Shown here piece after piece: positions 22,503 through 30,284 of a DNA stretch of 64,000 nt; the first letter of the stretch is position 1, and each line of letters opens with the position of its first letter. The stretch is from JACPPO01 sp965262505 (lineage in GTDB: Bacteria > Acidobacteriota > Vicinamibacteria > Vicinamibacterales > UBA2999): assembly GCA_965262505.1 (NCBI GenBank), contig CBDHFM010000030.1, forward strand, positions 4,402,001 to 4,466,000, written 5' to 3'. The translations under genes were made by a program, and so were the position numbers. The notes beneath the pieces were generated by a model. That model worked only from the letters and a program-made list of their open reading frames with translations, was not told the origin of the DNA and searched no databases.

Positions 22503-24506
22503 GTGGACATCTTCTTCTCCGCCCTCCTGCAGGTGCTGGCGCCCCACACGCTCGGCATCATGCTCGTGGGGATCGCCGTCGGTCTTGTCGTGGGCATTCT
22601 CCCCGGCCTCGGCGGCGCTGCCACGCTCGCGATGATGCTGCCGTTCGTCTACCCGATGGACGCGATCTCGGCGTTTGCGTTCCTGCTCGGGATGCACGCC
22701 GTGACCGCCACGGGCGGAGACATCACGTCGGTCCTCTTCGGCATTCCGGGAGAGGCGACATCCGCGGCGACAGTCCTGGACGGCCATCCGATGACCCGCC
22801 GCGGTGAGGCTGGTCGAGCGCTCGGCGCGGTGCTGTTCTCCTCGCTCATCGGCGCGCTGGTGGGCGCGCTGGTGCTGGCGATATCGGTGCCCGTTATTCG
22901 ACCGGTCGTGCTGCAACTGGGGCCGCCGGAGTTCTTGATGCTCACGGTGCTCGGCCTGAGCTTCATCGTTTCGCTGGCCGGACGGAACCTGGTCAAAGGA
23001 TTCCTCATGGCGGCGTTCGGATTCCTGCTCGCGCTGGTCGGTCTCGATCCGCAGAGCAGCATCCCGAGGTTCACGTTCGGGCAGCTGTATTTGTGGGAAG
23101 GTATCAGCGTGGTGCCGGTGGTGGTGGGGCTGTTTGGCGGCGCTGAAGTGCTCCAGTTGATGATGACGAAGCGCAGCATCGCCGAGCGTCGCACCGACGA
23201 GCGGGTGGCCGGCGTCATGCAGGGCGTGCGCGACGCCATCGGCCGCTGGTGGCTGATACTCCGCGCGAGTGCGATCGGGCTGGGCATCGGCGTGATCCCA
23301 GGAATGGGCGGCGCGGTCTCACAGTTCGTGGCCTACGCGCACGCGCGGCACACGTCGAAACATCCCGAGACGTTTGGAAAGGGCAACATTGAGGGCGTGA
23401 TCGCGGCCGGCGCGGTGAACAACTCACGCGAAGGTGGCAATCTCATCCCGACCGTGGCGTTCGGCATTCCCGGCAGCATCTCGATGGCGATTCTTCTGAG
23501 CGTCTTCCTGCTCAAGGGGCTCGTGCCCGGACCGGACATGCTGACACGGAACCTGGACGTCACCTACGCCATGGTGTGGATCATCGTCCTGTCCAACATC
23601 ATTGCGGTCTCGGTGTCGTTCATGTTTCTCAATCAGCTCGTCCGGCTCACGTATCTGCAGGCCAGGCTGCTGGTGCCGTTCCTGATGGTGCTCGTCGCGT
23701 TCGGCGCGTACACGGCGCACAACAGCTTGGCTGACATCGTCCTCATGCTGGGGGCGACAGTCGTCGGCATCGCCGCGATCCGGTGGGACTGGCCGCGCGC
23801 GCCGCTCCTGCTCGCTCTCGTCCTGGGCGACATCGCCGAGCGGTACCTCTTCCTGTCCTATTCGCTCTACGAGTGGAGCTGGCTCACCCGGCCGCTCGTC
23901 GTCGCGTTTGCGGCGATCACGGTCGCCGGCCTGGTGTGGCCGCTGGTGCGTAGCCGGCGTAGCGGTCTCGGATTGCCGCGTTCGGTGCCCGCGCGGGCGG
24001 ACGTTCCGATCACGCTCGGGTTCCTCGCCGCCGGGGCCTGGGTGATATACCAGGCGTCCTCATGGCCGTTTCGGACCAGCGTGTTTCCCCTCGTGACGGG
24101 CTCGCTGCTGGTCGGGCTGGCGCTCGTGAAGCTCGGGGCGTCCGTCGGGCGGGTCCGGCCAGGCTCGCCCGTCGAGGCAGCGGGCGGCCCTGCCGATCTC
24201 CGCACCGATCTCCCTAGCGATCTCCACGCCGATCTTCCTGAAGTGTTCGCCACGGCCTCGCGCGGGGAGTGGACGGCAGCCGCCGGCTGGATGGCCGGTT
24301 TCTTCCTGATGCTGTGGCTGCTGGGCGCGCTCGTCACGGTGCCGCTCTTCGCGGTCGCGTATCTCCTGGCCGTCGCGCGGCAGTCGCCGCTCGTGGCCGG
24401 CGGTTACGCGCTGGTGTCCTGGATGTTCGTCTACGGACTGTTCGATCGCGTGCTGCACATCCCGCTGCCGGCAGGCGTGCTGCTCCGACGCCTGGGAGGG
24501 ATGTGA
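22503..24506 (+). CDS. tctA: TctA permease with C-terminal TctB-like domain (fused tripartite transporter)
   Basis: 667 residues from GTG 22503, about 160 longer than an ordinary TctA. Residues 1-~490 are TctA: GIAVGLVVGILPGLGGAATLAMMLPF, the two GIPG motifs FGIPGEATSAATVLDGHP and FGIPGSISMAILLSVFLLKGLVPGP, and about ten membrane segments. After a variable linker start, residues ~500-667 form a TctB-like four-helix part (ITLGFLAAGAWVIYQASSWPFRTSVFPLVTG...LFAVAYLLAVARQ...GLFDRVLHIPLPAG). A short repeat (DLRTDLPSDLHADLPE) links its halves. The fusion gives the whole membrane part of the transporter in one chain, used with TctC at 19668. Confidence 0.88.
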   Translation: MDIFFSALLQVLAPHTLGIMLVGIAVGLVVGILPGLGGAATLAMMLPFVYPMDAISAFAFLLGMHAVTATGGDITSVLFGIPGEATSAATVLDGHPMTRRGEAGRALGAVLFSSLIGALVGALVLAISVPVIRPVVLQLGPPEFLMLTVLGLSFIVSLAGRNLVKGFLMAAFGFLLALVGLDPQSSIPRFTFGQLYLWEGISVVPVVVGLFGGAEVLQLMMTKRSIAERRTDERVAGVMQGVRDAIGRWWLILRASAIGLGIGVIPGMGGAVSQFVAYAHARHTSKHPETFGKGNIEGVIAAGAVNNSREGGNLIPTVAFGIPGSISMAILLSVFLLKGLVPGPDMLTRNLDVTYAMVWIIVLSNIIAVSVSFMFLNQLVRLTYLQARLLVPFLMVLVAFGAYTAHNSLADIVLMLGATVVGIAAIRWDWPRAPLLLALVLGDIAERYLFLSYSLYEWSWLTRPLVVAFAAITVAGLVWPLVRSRRSGLGLPRSVPARADVPITLGFLAAGAWVIYQASSWPFRTSVFPLVTGSLLVGLALVKLGASVGRVRPGSPVEAAGGPADLRTDLPSDLHADLPEVFATASRGEWTAAAGWMAGFFLMLWLLGALVTVPLFAVAYLLAVARQSPLVAGGYALVSWMFVYGLFDRVLHIPLPAGVLLRRLGGM

Positions 24507-24994
24507 TGAAGACAGCCGTCAGGCTGACGGTCAACGGTGAATCCTGTGAGGGTGAGGTCGAGCCACGCACGCTGCTGGTGCATTTCCTGCGCGACCAGCT
24601 TGGACTGACGGGTACGCACGTCGGTTGCGTCGTCGGCGAGTGCGGGGCCTGCTCGGTGCTGGTGGATGGCTCGCTCGTCAAGTCCTGCCTCATGCTGGCG
24701 GTGCAGGCGCACGACCGCGAGGTGACGACGATCGAGGGACTGGCGCAGAACGGCACGCTGCATCCGATTCAGGAGGCGTTCGTGAACGGTTTTGCCCTGC
24801 AGTGCGGTTTCTGCACGCCGGGCTTCGTGATGGCGAGTCACGCGCTCCTCAGTCGCAATCCAGATCCGACTGAGGAGGAGATCCGGCACGACCTCTCGAG
24901 CAACCTGTGCATGTGCACCGGGTACGTGCAAATCGTGGAGGCCGTGAAGCAAGCGGCCACGCGGCTTCGGCAATGGAACGCGACACACACGTAG
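24506..24994 (+). CDS. [2Fe-2S] small subunit of xanthine-dehydrogenase-family molybdenum hydroxylase (CoxS-like)
   Basis: 162 residues. The ATG overlaps the preceding TGA by one base (TGATG), with GGGAGGG just before. An N-terminal plant-type ferredoxin domain has GCVVGECGACSVLVDG and KSC. A C-terminal helical domain has LQCGFCTPGF and LSSNLCMCTGY, giving the eight Cys that bind two [2Fe-2S] clusters. It passes electrons from the Mo site to the FAD subunit at 28483. The next gene starts inside it (22-bp overlap), so translation is coupled. Confidence 0.93.
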   Translation: MKTAVRLTVNGESCEGEVEPRTLLVHFLRDQLGLTGTHVGCVVGECGACSVLVDGSLVKSCLMLAVQAHDREVTTIEGLAQNGTLHPIQEAFVNGFALQCGFCTPGFVMASHALLSRNPDPTEEEIRHDLSSNLCMCTGYVQIVEAVKQAATRLRQWNATHT

Positions 24995-27402
24995 GGCGAA
25001 GCGCACGCAGCAAGGAGGCGCCGCGGCACGTGACCGGCCGCGGGCGTTTCGTGGATGATCTCGTGCGGCCGCGGATGCTGCACGCGTGCATTCTGCGGAG
25101 CCCGTACGCCCACGCACGCATTGCATCCGTACAGGGAGAGGCGGCGGCGCGACTTCCTGGCGTGAAGGGCGTCGTGACGCCCGCCGAGGTGAAGCGGCTG
25201 ACCCGGCCGTTCAAGCCCGGGCGGTACGCGGCCGGGCTGCGTGTCCCGATCGCGGAGTACGCCGGCGCGATCGACAAGGCCAGATACGTTGGCGAACCGC
25301 TGGCGATTGTTGCTGCCGACACGCGGGAGAGGGCCGAGGACGCCCTGGATCTGATCGAGGTGGAGTACGAGCCGCTACCCGCCGTTGCCAGTACGGAGGC
25401 TGCAGCCAGTGCGTCGGCTCCGCTCATCTACGAAGAGCTTGGAAGCAACGTCGCGTGGCAGGGCCATGTCGCGTACGGAGACGTCGACGGTGCGTTTCGG
25501 GGCGCCGACCGGATCGTCCGCGAGAACCTGAAGATTCACCGCTACAGCTCCACGCCGCTCGAGCCGTTTGCCTGCCTGGCGGAGCACTCGCCCGAGCGCT
25601 TGACGATCTGGTGCAACTCCCAGTCTCCGGATGTCATCTACGACGCGATCACCGAAGCGCTCGGCATCGACACCGTTCGCGTCATCGTCCCGGACGTGGG
25701 CGGCGGGTTCGGTCAGAAGATTCATCTCATTCGGAAATACGCGGTGCTGACCGCGCTCATGGCGGTCAAGACCGGTCGCCCCGTGAAGTGGATCGAAGAC
25801 CGGAGCGAGCACATGATGGCGGGCGGGCACTCCTGCGAGCAGGAGTTTGACGTCGAGGCCGCGGTCAAGTCGGATGGCGAGGTGCTGGGGCTCAGGATTC
25901 TCGACACCGACGACGTTGGGGGGTCGATCAGCACGCTGACGATCCACTTCACCAACAAGCTGAACAACCTCTTCAACACCTACAAGGTTCAGCACCTGCG
26001 GCTGGAGGGGCGGTCCGTCGTCACGAACAAGTGCCCGGTCGTGCCCAACCGCGGCATCGGCAAACCGGGAATGTGCTTCGTCTGGGAGCGCGTCATGGAT
26101 CGTGTCGCCCAGGAACTCGCGCTGGATCCCATCGAGGTGCGCCGTCGCAACCTGATTGGCGCGGACGAGTTTCCGTATACGACGCCCAACGGCAATATCC
26201 ATGGCAGCGGCGATTACCAGACGCTTCTCGACAAGGCGCTCGCGAACGTCGGCTACGACGGCGTGCGGCGCAGCCAGGCGGCCGAACGCGGGAAGGGTCG
26301 GCTGCTCGGGATCGGCGTCGTGATCGGCGTCGAGCCTGGCGGCAGGAATGCGGCGCGGGACATGGCGATCTTCCCCGAATCGAAGCAGATGCCTGGCTCG
26401 GGCGGGGTGGAGGGCGCGACGGTCAAGCTGGAGAAAAACGGCTCGGTCGTCTTCACGCTCGGTTCGCCGAGTTGCGGACAGTCGCACGAGACGACGGCGT
26501 CTCAGATCGTTGCCGACGTCCTGGGGGTGAAGCCGGAGCGGGTCGGGATGTCGGGGACCTTTGACTCCGCGCTGTCGCCATGGGGCATCTCCTCCTCCAA
26601 CAGCGGCAACAACTTCCATCTCTATGACGTCGGTGCCGTTCACGGTGCGGCGATCCGCCTGCGCGACAAGGTTTGCACGCTTGCCGCGCACCTGCTGAAG
26701 GCGGAGAAGCGCTCGCTGTACATCGAGGACGGCGTTGTGCGCGCCGACGGCGCACAGGTCACGTTTGCCGAGCTCGGGAAGGTCGCCTACGCGAACCAGG
26801 CGCTGATGCCTCCGGGGTTCGAGGGCGGGCTCGAGGCGACCTACTACCACAGCCACCCGCACGCCAATCCGCTGATGCTGCCCGATATGCAGGGCCGCGT
26901 CCGTGCCCAGTACACATTTTCATCCGCGGCCCATGCGGCGGTCGTGGAGGTCGATCGCGAGACCGGGCGCGTGCGCGTCCTGCGCTACGTCATCGTCAGC
27001 GACAACGGCACGCTGATCAATCCGTCGGTTGTGGACGGTCAGATCTACGGCTCTGCGGCGCACGGCATCTCCGTGGCGCTCGGCGAAGGCTTTGTCTACG
27101 GAGACGATGCGCAGTTGCTGACGCTGACGCTGCTCGACTACGGCAAGTCGACCACGCTGGAAACGCCGAAGATCGAGATCGAGCACTACCCGGTGCCCGA
27201 TCCGTTCACGACGCTCGGTCAGAAAGCGGCAGGAGAGGGCGCCGCGATTCCGTCTCCGGCCGCGATTGCGAGCGCGGTCGAGGATGCGCTGTCGCCCCTT
27301 GGTGTGAAAGTGCGGCACCTGCCGCTGTCGCCGGAGCGAGTATGGCAGTTGATGAACGCCGACCAGCGTCGCCATGTGACTCCGAACAAAGCCATAACGT
27401 AA
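24973..27402 (+). CDS. molybdopterin large subunit of xanthine-dehydrogenase-family hydroxylase (CoxL-like)
   Basis: 809 residues from ATG 24973. N-terminal a/b hammerhead domain (APRHVTGRGRFVDDL...LHACILRSPYAHARI), then the Mo-cofactor domains with PDVGGGFGQKIHLIRKYAVLTALMA, a substrate-side loop TNKCPVVPNRGIGKPG, PSCGQSHETTASQI, and the catalytic glutamate in GQKAAGEGAAIPSP. It lacks the AYxCSFR loop of true CO dehydrogenase. It should hydroxylate an aromatic or heteroaromatic ring or an aldehyde rather than oxidise CO; a nicotinate-type substrate would fit the NicC-like gene at 34639, but this is inference. The FAD subunit is separated from it by one opposite-strand gene. Confidence 0.92.
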   Translation: MERDTHVGRSARSKEAPRHVTGRGRFVDDLVRPRMLHACILRSPYAHARIASVQGEAAARLPGVKGVVTPAEVKRLTRPFKPGRYAAGLRVPIAEYAGAIDKARYVGEPLAIVAADTRERAEDALDLIEVEYEPLPAVASTEAAASASAPLIYEELGSNVAWQGHVAYGDVDGAFRGADRIVRENLKIHRYSSTPLEPFACLAEHSPERLTIWCNSQSPDVIYDAITEALGIDTVRVIVPDVGGGFGQKIHLIRKYAVLTALMAVKTGRPVKWIEDRSEHMMAGGHSCEQEFDVEAAVKSDGEVLGLRILDTDDVGGSISTLTIHFTNKLNNLFNTYKVQHLRLEGRSVVTNKCPVVPNRGIGKPGMCFVWERVMDRVAQELALDPIEVRRRNLIGADEFPYTTPNGNIHGSGDYQTLLDKALANVGYDGVRRSQAAERGKGRLLGIGVVIGVEPGGRNAARDMAIFPESKQMPGSGGVEGATVKLEKNGSVVFTLGSPSCGQSHETTASQIVADVLGVKPERVGMSGTFDSALSPWGISSSNSGNNFHLYDVGAVHGAAIRLRDKVCTLAAHLLKAEKRSLYIEDGVVRADGAQVTFAELGKVAYANQALMPPGFEGGLEATYYHSHPHANPLMLPDMQGRVRAQYTFSSAAHAAVVEVDRETGRVRVLRYVIVSDNGTLINPSVVDGQIYGSAAHGISVALGEGFVYGDDAQLLTLTLLDYGKSTTLETPKIEIEHYPVPDPFTTLGQKAAGEGAAIPSPAAIASAVEDALSPLGVKVRHLPLSPERVWQLMNADQRRHVTPNKAIT

Positions 27403-27468
27403 CCTTGAAGAACGGCTTTTTCTCCGCACATGCCGCCACTGCTCGTCGTTCCGCGCGTTCAAGACTCG

Positions 27469-28470
27469 TTAGGGGAGACGAAATACTCTCCGCGCGTTGT
27501 GTTCGAAGATCTTCGCCTTGTCGGCGGGGGAGGCGTCGAGCTCTCGCATGGCCTGGAGCGCCACGTCGACGTACTTGAGTCCGCCCTGCGTGTCGAACGG
27601 CATGTCGGTGGCGAACATCACGCGGTCGGTGCCGAAGAAGTCGAGACCGCACCGCAGCGCTGGAGCGGAGCCGATCGTGATGGTGTCGGCGTAAAACTGA
27701 TGGAAGTAGTCGTACGGATGTTTACGGAGGAGAACCGGCTCGTTGCGGGCACCCGCGGCCTTGAGCCACTTGTCGTACCCCTCGCGAATGCGCTCGGAAG
27801 CGTAGGGCACGAAGCCGCCAAGGTGGTGCGTGACGATTTTGATGTCCGCGTGCCGATCGAAGACACCGGAGAAGGCGAGTCGCGTCATCGCGGCCACCGT
27901 GTCGTACAGCCAGCCGATGATGCGCCAGGAGTCGAAGCGGCTCCCGTCCTCAGAGGGGTAGTCGGGGCGGTCGGAGGCACGAACCGGATGCAGCAGTACT
28001 GGAATATCGAGCGTCGCGACTCTGTCGAAGATCGGAGCGAAGCGCGGGTCGTCGAGCGGCTGTCCCTGAATGTCGGTGTAGATCTGGACGCCGCGGAAAC
28101 CAAGCTGTCCGATGGCGCGATCGAGCTCGCCGAGCGCCGCATCGACGTCGAGCATTGGAATGCAGGCGGCGGCGCCGACGAATCGTTCTGGAAAGCGGGA
28201 GACCAGCTCCGCCATCTCATCGTTCGCGATTCTCGAGAGTTCCAGCGCCTCGGCCGGGCCGGCGATGTTCTCGACCGGTGGGTTCGCCGTGTTGATGATC
28301 TGCACGTATCCGTCGCCGGCGGTGTCCATCGCCCGGAACCGGGCGTCGATGTCGAAGAGCGCCGGCATGACGCGCTCCTGATCCTGCAGGCGCATCTGCG
28401 GGGGCGCGGCCTTCAGCCGCGCCTGGCGATAGCGGGGCGTGATGATGTGGTTGAAGACGTCGATTTTCAT
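27469..28470 (-). CDS. ACMSD-like amidohydrolase-family protein
   Basis: 333 residues, PF04909-type TIM barrel: MKIDVFNHIITP at the N-terminus, RFVGAAACIPMLDVDAALGELDRAI, GFRGVQIYTDIQG, LHPVRASD, IVTHHLGGFVPY, FATDMPFDTQGG. The metal ligands of the family are normally an HxH at strand 1; here it reads FNH, so one His is replaced, while the later His residues and the final Asp are present. Relatives decarboxylate or hydrolyse ring-fission products. It lies within the hydroxylase cluster but on the opposite strand. Its start is 12 bp from the divergent FAD-subunit gene. Confidence 0.85.
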   Translation of the reverse strand: MKIDVFNHIITPRYRQARLKAAPPQMRLQDQERVMPALFDIDARFRAMDTAGDGYVQIINTANPPVENIAGPAEALELSRIANDEMAELVSRFPERFVGAAACIPMLDVDAALGELDRAIGQLGFRGVQIYTDIQGQPLDDPRFAPIFDRVATLDIPVLLHPVRASDRPDYPSEDGSRFDSWRIIGWLYDTVAAMTRLAFSGVFDRHADIKIVTHHLGGFVPYASERIREGYDKWLKAAGARNEPVLLRKHPYDYFHQFYADTITIGSAPALRCGLDFFGTDRVMFATDMPFDTQGGLKYVDVALQAMRELDASPADKAKIFEHNARRVFRLP

Positions 28471-28482
28471 CGGGAGCGTTGA

Positions 28483-29400
28483 GTGTACCCCGCCGAATTC
28501 GAATATTTCTCACCCCGGACCGTGGACGAAGCGCTGGCGCTTCTGGCGCGGCACGGCGACGACGCCAAGATTCTCGCGGGAGGGCAGAGCCTCCTGCCGA
28601 TGATGAAGTTGCGGATCGCCTGCCCTCGCTACGTGGTGGACGTCAACGGCATCGAGACCTTGACCGGGCTCAGACGCGTAGGCGAGCGGCTCGTCATGGG
28701 TGCGCTGTGCCGGCACGCGGATATCGCGGCGTCGCCACTCGTCCGCGAGCATGTGCCGATCATGCTGGATGCCGCGAACCTGACCGCCGACGTGCAGGTC
28801 CGCAACCGCGGGACCGTCGCCGGCAGCCTGGTGCATGCCGACCCTGCGGGCGACTGGCCCGCCGCGCTCCTGACACTCGATACGGCTGTCACGATTGCCG
28901 GCCCTGGCGGCGTTCGGGTGACGCCGCTCAGCGAGTTCATCGTCGACGCGTACACCACGCAGCTTGGCGCGAACGAGATGGTGACGGAAGTCTCGGTGGC
29001 GATTCCGCGCCAGCCGGGCGGCGGCGCCTACGTGAAGTTCGAGAAGCGGGCCGGGGACTTCGCCGTGGCCAGCGTCGGCGTGCAGGTCGGCCTCGACGAG
29101 CGCGAATCTTGCCGGTCGGTGGCGGTGACGCTGGGAGCCCTCGGTCCCACGCCGCTGCGGGCGCCGCCCGCCGAGTCGCTGCTGCAGGGGAAGACGGTCT
29201 CGGGTAGCGCCTCGGGCAGCGTCTCCGACGAGCTGCTCGGCGAAGCGGAGCGGCTCGTCCGCGAGTCGGCCGAGCCGTTTGCCGATACGCGAGGCTCGGT
29301 GGCCTACAAGCGCCATCTCGCCGGCGTGCTCTTCAGGCGCGCGTTTGCTGTCGCCATGGACCGGGCTCGCGGCCGAGCGGTGGCGACCCTGCGCCCCTAG
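28483..29400 (+). CDS. FAD-binding medium subunit of molybdenum hydroxylase (CoxM-like)
   Basis: 305 residues from GTG 28483, with GGGAG ten bases before. PF00941-type FAD domain: FEYFSPRTVDEALALLARHG, AKILAGGQSLLPMMKLRIACP, VQVRNRGTVAGSLVHADPAGDWPAALL, and the C-terminal domain with KRHLAGVLFRRA. It accepts electrons from the [2Fe-2S] subunit (24506) and completes the three-subunit enzyme. CoxG follows 11 bp later. The start lies 12 bp from a divergent gene, so any promoter of its own must sit inside that gene. Confidence 0.92.
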   Translation: MYPAEFEYFSPRTVDEALALLARHGDDAKILAGGQSLLPMMKLRIACPRYVVDVNGIETLTGLRRVGERLVMGALCRHADIAASPLVREHVPIMLDAANLTADVQVRNRGTVAGSLVHADPAGDWPAALLTLDTAVTIAGPGGVRVTPLSEFIVDAYTTQLGANEMVTEVSVAIPRQPGGGAYVKFEKRAGDFAVASVGVQVGLDERESCRSVAVTLGALGPTPLRAPPAESLLQGKTVSGSASGSVSDELLGEAERLVRESAEPFADTRGSVAYKRHLAGVLFRRAFAVAMDRARGRAVATLRP

Positions 29401-29411
29401 AGAGGATCAGC

Positions 29412-29852
29412 ATGCGGCTGGACGGCGAATTCACGGTCAATGCGGCGCGACCTGACGTCTACGCCTTCCTGACCGATCCGGCGACGGTGAGCCGGCACAT
29501 GCCGGACGTGAAAAACGTCGTTATCGAGGATACCGATCACTTCACCGTGACCGCGCGCGTCGGCGTGTCGCACATCAAAGGCGACCTGGTCATGAAGCTC
29601 GCGATCAAGGACCGTCAGCCCCCGATAAGCACGACCGTCGTCGGCAAGGGCACCGGTCTCGCCAGCGCGGTGGATATGGTGACGAGCTTCACGCTCGAGT
29701 CGGCTGAGGCAGGGGAGACCATCGTCCATTGGCAGGGCGACGTGACCATCTCCGGCAAGCTGGCGGCTTTCGGTCCTCAGGGCCTCCTGGACCGGATTGC
29801 CCGCAAGAACATCGACACGTTCATCGAAGGGATCCGGAGCGGCCTGCAGTAG
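29412..29852 (+). CDS. CoxG-like SRPBCC family protein
   Basis: 146 residues. It starts MRLDGEFTVNAARPDVYAFLTDPATVSRHMPDVKNV and continues with GDLVMKLAIKD, STTVVGKGTGLASAVDMVTSFTLE and HWQGDVTISGKLAAFG, the layout of carbon-monoxide-dehydrogenase subunit G, a START/SRPBCC-fold protein. CoxG-type proteins recruit molybdenum hydroxylases to the membrane or bind hydrophobic cofactors such as quinones. Most have a C-terminal membrane anchor; this one ends directly after the SRPBCC domain. AGAGAGG lies before its start, and it is co-transcribed with the FAD subunit. Confidence 0.9.
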   Translation: MRLDGEFTVNAARPDVYAFLTDPATVSRHMPDVKNVVIEDTDHFTVTARVGVSHIKGDLVMKLAIKDRQPPISTTVVGKGTGLASAVDMVTSFTLESAEAGETIVHWQGDVTISGKLAAFGPQGLLDRIARKNIDTFIEGIRSGLQ

Positions 29853-29880
29853 GACCCGCCTGGCGGTTATGAAACCGCCT

Positions 29881-30276
29881 CTACTCCTGAAGCAGAGGAA
29901 TGCTCTCGACCGGCGGCGGCGTCGGGCGCGACGAAAGAAACGCGTGGATGTGCCCAAGGTTCACGTCCGACACGAGGCGCTCGGTGTACGCCGGCATCTG
30001 GTTCGGCGGCCGCCGGATAAACGCCCTGAACGCCGCCACCGGAAGCGGTCGCGGCGCGATTCTCGGACCGGCGACACCCCCCTGGCCCTCGAGGCCGTGG
30101 CACGCGTAGCAGCCGTGGCTGGAGTACAGCTTCTTACCGGCGTCCGCGTTGCCGGCCGGCGCCTGGGCTGTTTCTGCCTGCGGCGAGGCGGCCGGCGGGG
30201 CGGTTGACGGGGTCTGAGCAGTAGCGATGGCCGCCGCGAACACCAGCACCCCGAGGAACATCCAGCTCTTCATCAC
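29881..30276 (-). CDS. periplasmic class I cytochrome c
   Basis: 131 residues. Signal peptide to ~20 (AAAIATAQ), a Pro/Ala-rich linker, then the heme motif CYACH (GCYACHGLEGQGG) and the likely axial Met in PPNQMPAYTERLVSD. Mono-heme. It lies 8 bp after the exported TPP enzyme, so the two are co-transcribed and both act in the periplasm. It may take electrons from that enzyme or from a hydroxylase; in the known nicotinate dehydrogenases a cytochrome c serves as acceptor. Confidence 0.88.
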   Translation of the reverse strand: MMKSWMFLGVLVFAAAIATAQTPSTAPPAASPQAETAQAPAGNADAGKKLYSSHGCYACHGLEGQGGVAGPRIAPRPLPVAAFRAFIRRPPNQMPAYTERLVSDVNLGHIHAFLSSRPTPPPVESIPLLQE

Positions 30277-30284
30277 GCGATCTC

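Noticed and set aside
24506..29852. Aerobic CO dehydrogenase (coxSLM)
   Set aside because: The large subunit lacks the AYxCSFR active-site loop of form I enzymes (it has VVPNRGIGKPG), so it is only a member of the wider molybdenum-hydroxylase family.
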